Shown piece after piece: positions 9,901 to 18,369 of a DNA stretch of 64,000 nucleotides. The stretch lies in NCBI GenBank assembly GCA_029259945.1, contig JAJDEF010000021.1:62001-126000 (forward strand), written 5' to 3'. Every line of letters begins with the position of its first letter. Position 1 is the stretch's first letter. The notes beneath the pieces were generated by a model, which was not told the DNA's origin, made no database searches, and saw nothing but the letters and a program-made list of their open reading frames with translations. This DNA comes from Planctomycetota bacterium (GTDB lineage: Bacteria > Planctomycetota > Planctomycetia > Pirellulales > Lacipirellulaceae). A program made the translations under genes and the position numbers.

Positions 9901-10870
9901 ATCGGCTGCCCTTCAACGCGGAAATTTTACGCGGGAATTTATGAATCCGTTTCGACTCTTGGCCAGTGTAGGCGGGAGGGATCACGGTGATTTCGACTTT
10001 GCCGAGTTTTGGTCGGTCAGCGACTTCGACGCTATACCACGGAGTTCGGCCATCTCCAGCTTGCAGCCGGTATCGCAATGGCGCATTGACCGCCCGGATG
10101 CGGTGCGAGAATAACTTTGCCTCATCGCCTTTGGGTAAGAGGGTGACTGATTGCGAGTCGCTTCCGTCTGGTTCTAAAAAAAGCGTGGCTTGTCTGACCG
10201 CGGAACCTTCCATTTGGGCGGTGATTTTGAGTGGTTCGCCGCGAGCGACAACTAGATCCCCCGGTACTTCGACAAGCTCGGTTGCTGAAATCGAAGCGTT
10301 AGGCGCCCAAAAACGGCGTAGCAGAACAGACGTTTGATGGGCGTCGAGTACGGCCGCGACTCCTAGTATTGCCGTGATTGCAGTCAAACCCCAGAGTGCT
10401 TGGATCACCCCCTTGAGTGAGACCACTTGGTCAGCCTCCACTCGCGGGCTCCAACTCGAGGCCTCTTGGGCAACTTTCCGATACATTGCCGGATGCACGT
10501 TTTGGGCGTGAGGCGAAGTCGACAATTGGGCAATGGTTGACCATCGTTGTTCGAGCTGTGGCATGCCTCGGTCGACGTCACTGGCGGCGTGACGAATCTG
10601 TCGCGACCGGCGCCACGCTGTCATTACCCAAGCGCAGAGTGTCAGCGCAGCTGCCGTTAGTGCCGAATAGGTTAATGCTACTCTCCACTGCGAATCGTAG
10701 AGCGTGGCTAGCCAATCAACCAGCATGGCTAAAGCCATGGCTGCCATCAGCACTCCGGCTGCCGCGGTGATAGCCGTACTGATGCGGACCTTCAGCGTTC
10801 GCCTGCGTACGGCATTGAGTTTATGCATGACGGCGTCTGGCACGACGACATTTTGCTGTCGCTCGGTCAT
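6947..10870 (-). CDS. Large membrane coiled-coil protein, DUF4175-like
   Basis: 1307 residues from the ATG at 10870, preceded by GGGAG; the open frame extends upstream into the neighbouring gene, but that start is rejected. The N-terminus has two adjacent transmembrane helices (about residues 28-85) and a third near 160-180, followed by Ig-like beta domains, a low-complexity Ser/Thr/Glu linker at about 540-620 and long helical coiled-coil stretches to the end. The plan resembles DUF4175-type proteins found with MoxR and VWA genes. It lies 53 bases after the VWA protein gene and 11 bases before toroid copy 3. A scaffold role in an envelope complex is inference; no catalytic motif is visible. 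Confidence 0.7.
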   Translation of the reverse strand: MTERQQNVVVPDAVMHKLNAVRRRTLKVRISTAITAAAGVLMAAMALAMLVDWLATLYDSQWRVALTYSALTAAALTLCAWVMTAWRRSRQIRHAASDVDRGMPQLEQRWSTIAQLSTSPHAQNVHPAMYRKVAQEASSWSPRVEADQVVSLKGVIQALWGLTAITAILGVAAVLDAHQTSVLLRRFWAPNASISATELVEVPGDLVVARGEPLKITAQMEGSAVRQATLFLEPDGSDSQSVTLLPKGDEAKLFSHRIRAVNAPLRYRLQAGDGRTPWYSVEVADRPKLGKVEITVIPPAYTGQESKRIHKFPRKISALKGSRLQLAIQPKTRVEKIELRLGGDRTELLTVDDQGWYRWEITLEESFALSPILTETHGLTNRRPPTCEINCREDAPPVVRILKPNDRLAVLPDDTIPITFSAKDDLGLGSAELLVFDERLATDGKPLPLATLPIPLGEQRGKTEIRATVDLDLSQFNLVDGAQLSFAIRVSEDRSAVENIKAVSPPEANSQENTAGATQNREPEVETPSPRDTQETKLADADRLRTNASTMPEELPQETTSDSAKLTSATPRPLYPEENKNITTASTEPNLASQGYLEFPQPQSALSQRMQLTVDESVLNFLGQRRIQLEIEIAPDLEQIDIALAKAQQLSRGVLDAIENDPKWQTKYHRDISNAEARVAAALNVVEKLHRRTRGTLYAFIGLQLVDISQAHIYPARKEFWKALQTEEESRVEAMRNGWQQTSRARDLLARLTGQFERARRDFALAETIDEIKKMYQLYVENSLALMREQGDSSPYARKSVEFEYDEEYMARLKEILELRNQMRAELARLLADDPRLLRRFLDAERNRTRILRSELADLVEQQKIVNRKSKSWEVVEEESRPELAAILLQRHVKGIEEIALAAADLHERFEIWLPLNRDADDAELLATDKLLQQIDVATREVSISAGKFSARQTQTPPTTTQEAGSSDQEMESLKVIVTDAERLYDQFNQLEVLLNQIGTRDEQVEIAGFATNRLLETRRLVEKASAWIRQLKYHQAGEYHRAAEIEQHQLVVATDRLAGKFANLEQQLSTTLQILDGTLPLPIAEKARSLLAALDEQAIPNQLAAVYGLRRNELPKAISRQTAALEALELAEKEYDQMIQLVIVELDKLPVQDPIASLLNDPTLDELLAELEREFSISEILGIPNRPSNLQIVGDWMRDGMGNGSIGYRNQMLMNRFRQQQLKRQRAIEQAFRKALARAMKESEANPVVKPSAPARATVDWNRLASQLGDDLQQGRNTAPPERYRRAIEQYFRQISGASNEQSSSN

Positions 10871-10923
10871 GATGAGGCTCCCAAATTTTCGGTTTGGATA
10901 GTTGGATTTTTCTTCATCGCCGA

Positions 10924-13710
10924 TTACACCAATCCTTTGCGTTTCCGAACGATCCATTCGAGGGATAGGCAACCTAGGATGATCCAGAGATTTGCCCATC
11001 GATTCCACAAGGGTGTTCGGTGGATGGTTTCGTTGACCTCAGGCGATAGCGATGCCAATCGCAACACTTCGCCGATTGCCGTGGGTGGCACCACTTGCCC
11101 GCCGGTCATGTGAGCGATTTGTTCTAAGAGTGGGCGATTACAACTAGTATCTAACATTTCGATATTTTCGGATTGCTCGATCGTAATGAGTCGACGAGCC
11201 CCCTCAAAATGGTCTGCCGAAGCGAGTTTTTCGACCGCAGGCCCCGTGGCAACGATTTCGTAGACCCCCGGCTTTAGGTGACTCAGCGTATTGAAATAGC
11301 GTCCGGCAACATTGGAGTCGGACTCTAATTCGACCGTGGCAACTTTGCCCTCAAGCATCCGAAGTTCGACGCGAAGCGACTGCCCCGCAACCGGTCGCCC
11401 TGTCTCGTCTTTCAGCCAAGCGGTGATTTCAATCGGCTCGTGAATTTGATAGCGGGTTTGATCGGTGATGAGGCGTAGTTGTTCCGATCCGCTTCCGATA
11501 CTTGACGAGGTCACCCATCGCAGCATTTGCCCCCAAAACCGATGGTGCATTCGATCACCGCGGCGAAATCTTAAGACCCAGGTTTGAGGGGCGGAGAGAT
11601 ACACAACCCGCCCCCCACCGACTTGATGCCACGAGAGAAAGGCCGGTTGGTCTTTTCGAGAAGATTCTTCATCAAAAACAACAGCTTTCGCCGATGGTAC
11701 GGCATGCAAAAGCGTCCGTGCTGTCGATTTAGGAATGCAGTAAGTCGACAAGCGATGAATGGGTTTCCGACGATAAACATTAACCCACGAAGCTTCGCTG
11801 GCAACGGCGGAGTCTTCGATGGCTATAGCACTGTGCAATCGTCCTTCGTCGGTCAGCGCCACCTCGTAGGTTTCGGCAAGTCGTTTCCCGGCACGCTTTT
11901 CGATAGGCAATAAATCGATCAGAGGCTGTCCCGCAAATTGATGGGGCATGTTATTTTGGCCAGCGATCACGATCGCATGTCCATGCCCTTGTCGCAAATA
12001 TTCCGCCAAGGCCTCTTGGCTTGCACGGCTAAATTGCTGAGGGCTGAGATCTCCCAAAATAACCACATCGTAGACGGACCAGTCGTCGACGTTTTGGGGC
12101 AGTCTTGGATTCGCCGCCATCGCCCCCGTGCCCCGAAGCCTGGGATGGAACAGTAGTTCATCAAATTCGACATGACTATCACGGCGAAACAACTGTTGCA
12201 GATAGCGATATTCCCATTGCGAAATGTTATCTGCCAACAAGATGTGCAATTTGTCGCGTACGACTTCCCAAGACAGCAGGGCGACATTATTCGTATTGCT
12301 TGCCTCGTCTTCGACCGGTTCGACCGAGAGCTCATATTCCTGCCAGCCAATTTGCTCAGCTGAGACTCGAAACTGGATGCGGCGGTCGAGTCGCTTGCCG
12401 TCAAACTTCACGACACGGCGGTCGATCTCTTTGCCATCGTGCCGTAGCACCACGTCGGTGCTCATCCCCTCGCAGTCGTATGCTGTGACAATTGCTTCGA
12501 TGACACCTGAATCATTCTCAACGACCGTGGTAGGTGCTTCTACGCGATGCAGAAGGATATCGCGTATTGTTTTGGAGTTGCCGACGGGTACGACATAGAT
12601 TGGCAGGTCGATCAATTCGCCAGCCACTTCCTGTGGGGCGGGTACTTGCGGGTCATTATGATGCCCATCAGAAAAAATCACTGCCAAACGAGTCGAATCG
12701 GCGGCTCGATCTTTCGCAAGCTGCTTGAGCACGCTTGTCAGATTGGTCACGCGGTGACTATTTGTGGTGTCTGCTGTTTCGGTCCAGTCATGTGCAGCAA
12801 CCGGCTGCAGGTGTTCATCAAACTGAAAGCGGCGAATATGCACTGTGTCTGCCAGATCAGAAAGCACTCGTTCTTCAAGGGCATCGAGTACGCGGGTAGC
12901 AAGATGACGTCTTGTGAATGACTCTGACTGATCTTCACCGTTGGCAGGAATTAAACTATCGGCGAGGTTACTGCTGAGACGCGTGATGCGTCGTTGTGCT
13001 CGCTGGATGCCATTGTTTAGCGCATCTAAAGAGGTCATGATCTCTGTAGTGACAACATGATCCGGATCGTCTAAGGCGGCATGTAAATCCTCAAGTGTCA
13101 CTAGAACCGATTCGCTTAGTGGAACTTCGACTTGTTCGATCTGTTCGAGAAAAACGGTTTGCGTAGTATCGAGGCTCCCTTCGACTTGATTGCAAAGTTC
13201 GATGGCTCGCTGGATGGCGGTCTGCGTTTCGGCGAGCGTTCGCTGGATTTTCCGAAGGGGTCGATGTTCTTCGAGCTGTTGCCGCGATTTTTCACAGGTG
13301 CGTTTAGCAAGGCGAATTGCGACACGGGCTCGATCACAAGTCGACAAAGCATCGGTGCCTTCCTCATGGTTCATTGCCAACTGCCAACGCAGTGAAGTCG
13401 CAGGATCGGAGGGGTCGAAGATTTCCATACTCTGACTCGCGTCCGAGAGAATGGCAATCGACTGGGTCGATGTAGAGAGCTCAATGGTTTCTTTCGCAGG
13501 GCCAACCACCATCCACAGAGCAACTCCTACAGCAACCATCCTCAATGCCCAGAAAACAATCGCCCAGCCTGTTCCGACTGCATCGCGATATCGCCAAAGC
13601 ATCCAAGCGGCCGTCGCTGCCAGGAATAAGGCAATCGCGACAGCCGTTGAGACTCCCAGGGCCCCTTCGAAAACGAAGCGTTCAGAGGTGATGAAATGAT
13701 CCTTGGGCAT
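10924..13710 (-). CDS. VWA and glutamine-amidotransferase-like membrane protein
   Basis: 928 residues. Two N-terminal transmembrane helices (about 19-40 and 48-67) are followed by a von Willebrand A start with MIDAS motif DASQS (IAILSDASQSMEIF). The VWA fold is then interrupted by about 200 residues of helical coiled coil and resumes at LAVIFSDGHHND. The second half has a class I glutamine-amidotransferase-like fold (KLHILLADNISQWEYRYLQQL, VYDVVILGDLSPQQF) with no obvious catalytic Cys, a beta-rich segment, and a last transmembrane helix near the C-terminus (LWIILGCLSLEW). It is transcribed 23 bases after the BatA/VWA gene. MoxR ATPases commonly act on VWA proteins, so this is probably a client or partner. 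Exact role unknown. Confidence 0.75.
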   Translation of the reverse strand: MPKDHFITSERFVFEGALGVSTAVAIALFLAATAAWMLWRYRDAVGTGWAIVFWALRMVAVGVALWMVVGPAKETIELSTSTQSIAILSDASQSMEIFDPSDPATSLRWQLAMNHEEGTDALSTCDRARVAIRLAKRTCEKSRQQLEEHRPLRKIQRTLAETQTAIQRAIELCNQVEGSLDTTQTVFLEQIEQVEVPLSESVLVTLEDLHAALDDPDHVVTTEIMTSLDALNNGIQRAQRRITRLSSNLADSLIPANGEDQSESFTRRHLATRVLDALEERVLSDLADTVHIRRFQFDEHLQPVAAHDWTETADTTNSHRVTNLTSVLKQLAKDRAADSTRLAVIFSDGHHNDPQVPAPQEVAGELIDLPIYVVPVGNSKTIRDILLHRVEAPTTVVENDSGVIEAIVTAYDCEGMSTDVVLRHDGKEIDRRVVKFDGKRLDRRIQFRVSAEQIGWQEYELSVEPVEDEASNTNNVALLSWEVVRDKLHILLADNISQWEYRYLQQLFRRDSHVEFDELLFHPRLRGTGAMAANPRLPQNVDDWSVYDVVILGDLSPQQFSRASQEALAEYLRQGHGHAIVIAGQNNMPHQFAGQPLIDLLPIEKRAGKRLAETYEVALTDEGRLHSAIAIEDSAVASEASWVNVYRRKPIHRLSTYCIPKSTARTLLHAVPSAKAVVFDEESSRKDQPAFLSWHQVGGGRVVYLSAPQTWVLRFRRGDRMHHRFWGQMLRWVTSSSIGSGSEQLRLITDQTRYQIHEPIEITAWLKDETGRPVAGQSLRVELRMLEGKVATVELESDSNVAGRYFNTLSHLKPGVYEIVATGPAVEKLASADHFEGARRLITIEQSENIEMLDTSCNRPLLEQIAHMTGGQVVPPTAIGEVLRLASLSPEVNETIHRTPLWNRWANLWIILGCLSLEWIVRKRKGLV

Positions 13711-13733
13711 GTAGTTTTTGCTTCGTAGATAAA

Positions 13734-15950
13734 TTAGGTGGTGCTGACTGCGACGCCACTTCGCTGACGTCCCAACCAGTTGGATAATAAGAGTTCGCCT
13801 GCGAGAAATGCGATGAGCACCAGTAAAAGGGAACCCCAGATCGGTTCTTCAGGCGCAATGGTTTGAATTTGTGATGTGTCGGCGGAACGATCAGCGCTGG
13901 CGTCTAGTTCGAGCGCAGCGAAAAGTTTTTCGCGATCCTCGTCCGAGAGCACTTGCCACAAGGATTCGCTTGTGTCTCGCGAAACATAAAACGGCAGGCT
14001 GGCCACGGTTTCGTCCCGCGATTTGAACACGACACGATACATTCCGGGTTGATGGGTCTGAGAGAATCGCAATCGCGTGGTGCCGTCATTCGTTTCGTCA
14101 ACGACCAGCGGATGTTCGTTGCCATCGGGAGTTACTAGTTCTGGTGTTAAAAATTCGGCCTCAGCAGGAGACGATGCGACAATCGTTTGCCCGGAGCTAA
14201 GGTTGTAGCGAGCGGTCGAGCCAGCGGTTAAATAGTCCAGCCAATCGTGGACCATCACGACATAAGATTTTAACTGAGGAAGATTGGTCCATTCGAGCCC
14301 GAGTGGAAAAGCTTGCACCAGGACTCGTCCTTGCCCAAAATAGTTTTCTACGACCAGAGGGCTGCCATCGCCGGACTCCATAAGTACAGAGACGGCTGAC
14401 GTCTCTTCTTGGCTTGGCGTGAGCTGCCAGTATTCGTAGAGCCGTGCTTCGTCGATATCTAATTGGGTTGTATTGGCCAAATGAATTGTTGCCGGATGCT
14501 GATGCGAAGGAGGATGAATCATCCCGGCAGGTTCGTTGGTATCGTCGACAGATTTCAAAACCGTGATGGCAACCGGGCTCAGGCCTTGTCCCTCGTCGTA
14601 CCAAGTGTGATTAAATGTATCGCGATCGGTTTGGCTGCCTAAGGCGACCCACAACGCCCCGCCACTGGTAACAAACTCAGACAGCCGATCCAAAACATCG
14701 GTATCCAGCTCACCAAGATCGGTAAAGACGACACAACGATAATTCGAGAAAGTCGACTCGTCGAGTTCGTCGGATGTCACCGATTCGGGATGGTAGACGG
14801 AATGCCACGGCTGTGACTTTTCACCTTCGTAGCCTAGGGTTGCCATCAAGAGCACGCTTGCCGACTTTGTATTTTCATCCGGTTGTGCATCATGGACAAA
14901 AAGTACCGGCAGGTGGTCGGAAACTTCGATCACAACGCTTGCCTGCTGGTCGAGTGCGATCTGGTCTTGCCACTCCAAGCGGCAAGTGACGGCAAACTGG
15001 CCAGAATCTTCGAGACGAAGCGCGGTTTTGACCCGAGCAGATTGATTGGGTTGAAGCCCTTCGAGGGCGGTCGTGGCAATCACTTTTTCGTCGATCAACC
15101 ACTGAACCGTTGCGTTCGGGCTGGACGCCTGCCCTGTATTTTCGATCGAAGCCGAGAATTCGATCGAGTCGTTCGGCTGCACAGCCGTGCGAGATGCCTC
15201 GAGCAGCATCACGGCAAGATTATTGAATTCGCTCTCCCTGATGCTGCAATCAACAATTTCGATAGAGGTAGGCGCTATCGAATTTTTTCGTGTGTGTTCT
15301 AGTTGCCGCCAAGCCGCTTGGGCCTCAAGCTGCCAACTATTGGTTTGATTGTCGGTAAATACGACGATGCGCCGAGGTTTAGGCTTGCCCTCGGATTCGG
15401 TGTGAATGGTGCGTTGCAAACTATCGAGCAATTCGGCTTTGCCCAAGGTCGGCTCGATATTTTCTAGGATCGCTTCGAGTCGACTTTTGCCGGTATTGTC
15501 TGCCGAGATGCCTTCGGCGGTTAGCCATTCACCGCCGCTAGAAGCTAAGAGCACATGGACGCGATCTCCGCTGCCGAGTTCTGCAAGCACATCTCGCACA
15601 TTTTCGTTCAGTTGATCCCAGACAGAGAGTTCCCCCGCCGTCCTCGCCATCGACAATGAATTGTCGACAACCAACACCACTTCTGTGGCATTGCTGGTCG
15701 CCCACCAGGTGCTGCGAATTAAGGGCTGGGCTAAAGCAAGCACCAACGCGATGATTGCTCCCATACGCAGCGCCAGCAGTAACAGTTCTTCTAATCGCTG
15801 CACGCTGCGACCTTTGGTGGTTGCTTGCGTTAGAAACTGCATCGCACCCCAAGGAATCACATCGCGCTGCCGACCTCGGTAGAGATGAATCAACACAGGT
15901 ATCGCGACCAAGGGTAAGGCTGCCAAGAATAGTCCGTTTAAGAAGCTCAC
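13734..15950 (-). CDS. BatA-type VWA membrane protein
   Basis: 738 residues from a GTG at 15950. The N-terminus is a BatA domain: two transmembrane helices around the conserved IPVLIHLYRGRQRDVIPWGAMQFL block. A VWA domain follows with MIDAS residues DNSLS (VVLVVDNSLSMARTAG) and later VVFTDNQTNS. The middle holds CARDB-like beta domains (NTGQASSPNATVQWLID), then an amidotransferase-like fold (VLFVHDAQPDENTKSASVLL), and a C-terminal helix anchors the chain (IWGSLLLVLIAFLAGELLL). The placement right after DUF58 and MoxR is the classical MoxR-DUF58-VWA order. The protein should sit in the inner membrane with the VWA part outside the bilayer. Confidence 0.85.
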   Translation of the reverse strand: MSFLNGLFLAALPLVAIPVLIHLYRGRQRDVIPWGAMQFLTQATTKGRSVQRLEELLLLALRMGAIIALVLALAQPLIRSTWWATSNATEVVLVVDNSLSMARTAGELSVWDQLNENVRDVLAELGSGDRVHVLLASSGGEWLTAEGISADNTGKSRLEAILENIEPTLGKAELLDSLQRTIHTESEGKPKPRRIVVFTDNQTNSWQLEAQAAWRQLEHTRKNSIAPTSIEIVDCSIRESEFNNLAVMLLEASRTAVQPNDSIEFSASIENTGQASSPNATVQWLIDEKVIATTALEGLQPNQSARVKTALRLEDSGQFAVTCRLEWQDQIALDQQASVVIEVSDHLPVLFVHDAQPDENTKSASVLLMATLGYEGEKSQPWHSVYHPESVTSDELDESTFSNYRCVVFTDLGELDTDVLDRLSEFVTSGGALWVALGSQTDRDTFNHTWYDEGQGLSPVAITVLKSVDDTNEPAGMIHPPSHQHPATIHLANTTQLDIDEARLYEYWQLTPSQEETSAVSVLMESGDGSPLVVENYFGQGRVLVQAFPLGLEWTNLPQLKSYVVMVHDWLDYLTAGSTARYNLSSGQTIVASSPAEAEFLTPELVTPDGNEHPLVVDETNDGTTRLRFSQTHQPGMYRVVFKSRDETVASLPFYVSRDTSESLWQVLSDEDREKLFAALELDASADRSADTSQIQTIAPEEPIWGSLLLVLIAFLAGELLLSNWLGRQRSGVAVSTT

Positions 15951-16005
15951 AACTTGCCTATACCTTGTCTACCCGCGAGAAAATTTTCTGAATCTACGCA
16001 CACAG

Positions 16006-16971
16006 TTAAACTCTCGCTCTCGCCGTCTGCTTGGTTTTTTGTGCCGCTCGTTTATGCAAATAGCCTGCTAGCGAGTCTCCTAAATCACGATCGGTGGTCA
16101 TCGTCACTAAATCAGCCCCGATGTCGACGATTGCTTGACGCAGTTCATCGAGGAATCGTTGGAATTCCTGGAGATACTGTTTTCTTACCGTATTTGGGTT
16201 CACCTGGATTTGCCGCGGCAATTCGAGGTCTTGAAAAAACGCCTCGCGCCGAAACGGGAACGTGAGCTCCTCGGGGGCGAGGATTTGCAAGATTAAGACG
16301 TCGTGACCACGAACTCGGAACTGTTCGAGCACGTGCTTCAATCGGGCAACCTCGCCAAAGCAGTCCGATAACAAGATCACGAGACCGCGACGCTTCAGAC
16401 GTCCTGTCAGTTCGCCTAGCGAATCGGCAAGCACCGATTCGCCCGAAGCCTCGACATTGCTTAGTACATTTAGCACGCGAGCCAAATGGTTGGCTCGCGG
16501 CAAAGGTCGCACGTACTCTAGCGTTTGGTTTCCTACAATCGCCAAACCCACCGAGTCTCTTTGGCGCAAAAGTAAATGCCCAAGACAAGCACTGGCCATT
16601 TGCGCGTAGCGCCACTTGCTGACGGTAGACATTCCAAATTGCATCGAGCCGCTGGCGTCGGCAACAATGAGCGCTTGCAGGTTGGTTTCGTCGTCGAATT
16701 GTCTTACGTAATAACGATCACTCTTGGCATAGTGACGCCAGTCGAGTTGGCGGAGGTCGTCGCCTTGGGCATAGGGCCGCAACTCTGCGAAGTCGGTGCA
16801 GCCCCCTTTGTGCGTGGAACGGTGTTTGCCCGACAAAAAACCGTCGACCACGGTTTTGGCGATTAACTCTAGACGCCCTAACTTCGAGAGGGTTTGTGGA
16901 TCGAAGATCGGCGCCGAATTCGTATTCAGACCATCGGATTCAAGTACCGCGTTGTCCAATCTACTTCTCAT
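16006..16971 (-). CDS. DUF58 domain protein
   Basis: 321 residues from the ATG at 16971; an upstream in-frame start at 17028 would overlap moxR and is not favoured. The DUF58 signature is clear: FLSGKHRSTHKGGCTDFAELRPYAQGDD followed by LRQLDWRHYAKSDRYYVRQF. A VWA-like fold follows with DASGS (VADASGSMQFG) and ILLSDCFGE. DUF58 proteins accompany MoxR ATPases almost universally and are thought to be their co-factors or clients. The gap to moxR is 35 bases, so the two are surely co-transcribed. Confidence 0.9.
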   Translation of the reverse strand: MRSRLDNAVLESDGLNTNSAPIFDPQTLSKLGRLELIAKTVVDGFLSGKHRSTHKGGCTDFAELRPYAQGDDLRQLDWRHYAKSDRYYVRQFDDETNLQALIVADASGSMQFGMSTVSKWRYAQMASACLGHLLLRQRDSVGLAIVGNQTLEYVRPLPRANHLARVLNVLSNVEASGESVLADSLGELTGRLKRRGLVILLSDCFGEVARLKHVLEQFRVRGHDVLILQILAPEELTFPFRREAFFQDLELPRQIQVNPNTVRKQYLQEFQRFLDELRQAIVDIGADLVTMTTDRDLGDSLAGYLHKRAAQKTKQTARARV

Positions 16972-17006
16972 GGGGCAAAGGGACGGAGCTTTTGTTTGAA
17001 AAAACG

Positions 17007-18044
17007 TTATGCGTTTAACGTGGCACACTGGTCGAGAAGAGCGGTGACAATATCGTCGATCTCAAGGCCTGCAGCTTCGGCATTGAACGTGGGGATGATG
17101 CGATGGCGTAGCACAGGCAGCGCGACTTCGTAAATATCTTCGGTCGTCACATGGCAACGCTTGTGAAGTAGGGCTCTTGCTTTGCCTGCCATCAACAGAG
17201 CGATACTGGCGCGGGGGCCTGCTCCATACTGCACTTTGTCTCGCAAGTTCGCCGGCAATTGCCCTTCTTCGGGCCGACTCATTCTCGCCAGGTCGACTGC
17301 GGCATGGTAGACATGATCGGAGACAACCACCTTGGGGACGAGCGATTGCATCTCGCGTAGCGTGGTAATGCCGATGACGTGCGAAATTTTGTAGGAATAG
17401 TCGGTCGTCTGACGTCGGCAGATCTCTAGTTCGCCGTCACGGTCTGGGTATTCGACTTTGATCTTCATCAAGAAACGATCGAGTTGAGCTTCTGGCAGAG
17501 GATAGGTGCCCTCGACTTCGATGGGGTTTTGAGTTGCCAGCACAAAAAATGGGTCGGGTAGCTTGTAGGTCTTGCCTGCGATGGATAGTTGGCGTTCTTC
17601 CATGGCTTCGAGCATCGCACTTTGCGTTTTGGGCGGAGTACGGTTGATTTCGTCGGCCAAAATCAAGTTGGCAAACAAAGGCCCTTCGACGAATCGAAAA
17701 ACTCGCTTGCCGGTCGTGCGATCTTCTTCGAGCACCTCGCCGCCTGTGATGTCTGCTGGCATCAGGTCGGGCGTAAACTGCACGCGATTAAATGAGAGGT
17801 CCATGAGCGAGGCGAGTTGCGATATTAGCAACGTCTTGGCCAAGCCGGGCATGCCCTGCAGGATACAATGACCTCGGCAGAGCAAACCAATCATCAGCTG
17901 CTCGGTCACGCCGTCCATGCCTACGATCACCCCGCTCAATTCGGCACGAATTTGTTGATATTTTTCAAAGAGTTGGTCGACCAACTGGGCGACTTCCTCC
18001 GTGCTGGAATCGGGGGTTAACACTTGCTGGTGATTATCGGTCAT
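17007..18044 (-). CDS. MoxR-family AAA+ ATPase
   Basis: 345 residues from the ATG at 18044; a longer frame to 18077 runs into the palindromic repeat just upstream and is not used. Walker A is GMPGLAKT (about residues 64-71) and Walker B is LILADEINRTPPKTQSAMLEAMEE, both diagnostic of MoxR, followed by sensor 1 (FFVLATQNPIEVEGTYPLPEAQLDRF) and the C-terminal lid. MoxR proteins use ATP to mature VWA-domain partners. It is the first gene of the run to toroid copy 1, so its promoter should lie between about 18045 and 18369, where two palindromes are found. Confidence 0.95.
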   Translation of the reverse strand: MTDNHQQVLTPDSSTEEVAQLVDQLFEKYQQIRAELSGVIVGMDGVTEQLMIGLLCRGHCILQGMPGLAKTLLISQLASLMDLSFNRVQFTPDLMPADITGGEVLEEDRTTGKRVFRFVEGPLFANLILADEINRTPPKTQSAMLEAMEERQLSIAGKTYKLPDPFFVLATQNPIEVEGTYPLPEAQLDRFLMKIKVEYPDRDGELEICRRQTTDYSYKISHVIGITTLREMQSLVPKVVVSDHVYHAAVDLARMSRPEEGQLPANLRDKVQYGAGPRASIALLMAGKARALLHKRCHVTTEDIYEVALPVLRHRIIPTFNAEAAGLEIDDIVTALLDQCATLNA

Positions 18045-18065
18045 AATCGATCTCGAAGCTTTTAC

Positions 18066-18140
18066 AGCCGGTTTCAAAACCCACTCTTGGCACGAAAATC
18101 TCCGGCCGTGGGATGCTTTCTTGGAGTTTTGAAACCGGCT
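18066..18140 (+). repeat. 75-bp palindromic repeat, copy A
   Basis: A perfect 14-bp terminal inverted repeat (AGCCGGTTTCAAAA at 18066-18079, complement at 18127-18140) encloses a conserved core with CCGGCCGTGGGATG. Related copies are at 26641-26715 in the same orientation and at 49781-49854 inverted. It lies in the leader of moxR. Confidence 0.85.
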
Positions 18141-18247
18141 CTAGGGTTAAAGTAGTCGTGGAGCGTATTGTATCACAAGAGTAGAATGTTTGTTGATTCG
18201 TATAGGATTTTATCACTAAGATGGGGTAGACGCTTTATCTATCCTTT

Positions 18248-18338
18248 TTTGCAGACCGAAAGGTGGGTAAGCCTGTCGGCGGCGGAATGAATCGGTGTGG
18301 TTTGCTCAAGCTGCCGACAGAACTACCCACCCTGCAAA
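18248..18338. repeat. 90-bp imperfect palindrome
   Basis: The arms TTGCAG...GGTGGGTA...CTGTCGGC (from 18249) and GCCGACAG...TACCCACC...CTGCAA (to 18337) pair over most of their length around a loop of about 26 bases. It lies just after the EF-hand gene stop on the minus strand. No T-tract follows on either strand in the right place, so it is not a standard terminator. No second copy was noticed in the window. The rest of 18141-18369 shows nothing else. Confidence 0.6.
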
Positions 18339-18369
18339 TAGTTATGCTTTCTCCTTTATGCTTTTTTAT

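Noticed and set aside
18045-18077. Upstream extension of moxR
   Set aside because: The extra residues are encoded by the palindromic repeat; the ATG at 18044 fits family length.
18248-18338. Reading the 90-bp palindrome as an intrinsic terminator
   Set aside because: No T-tract follows the stem on either strand in the direction of a neighbouring gene.
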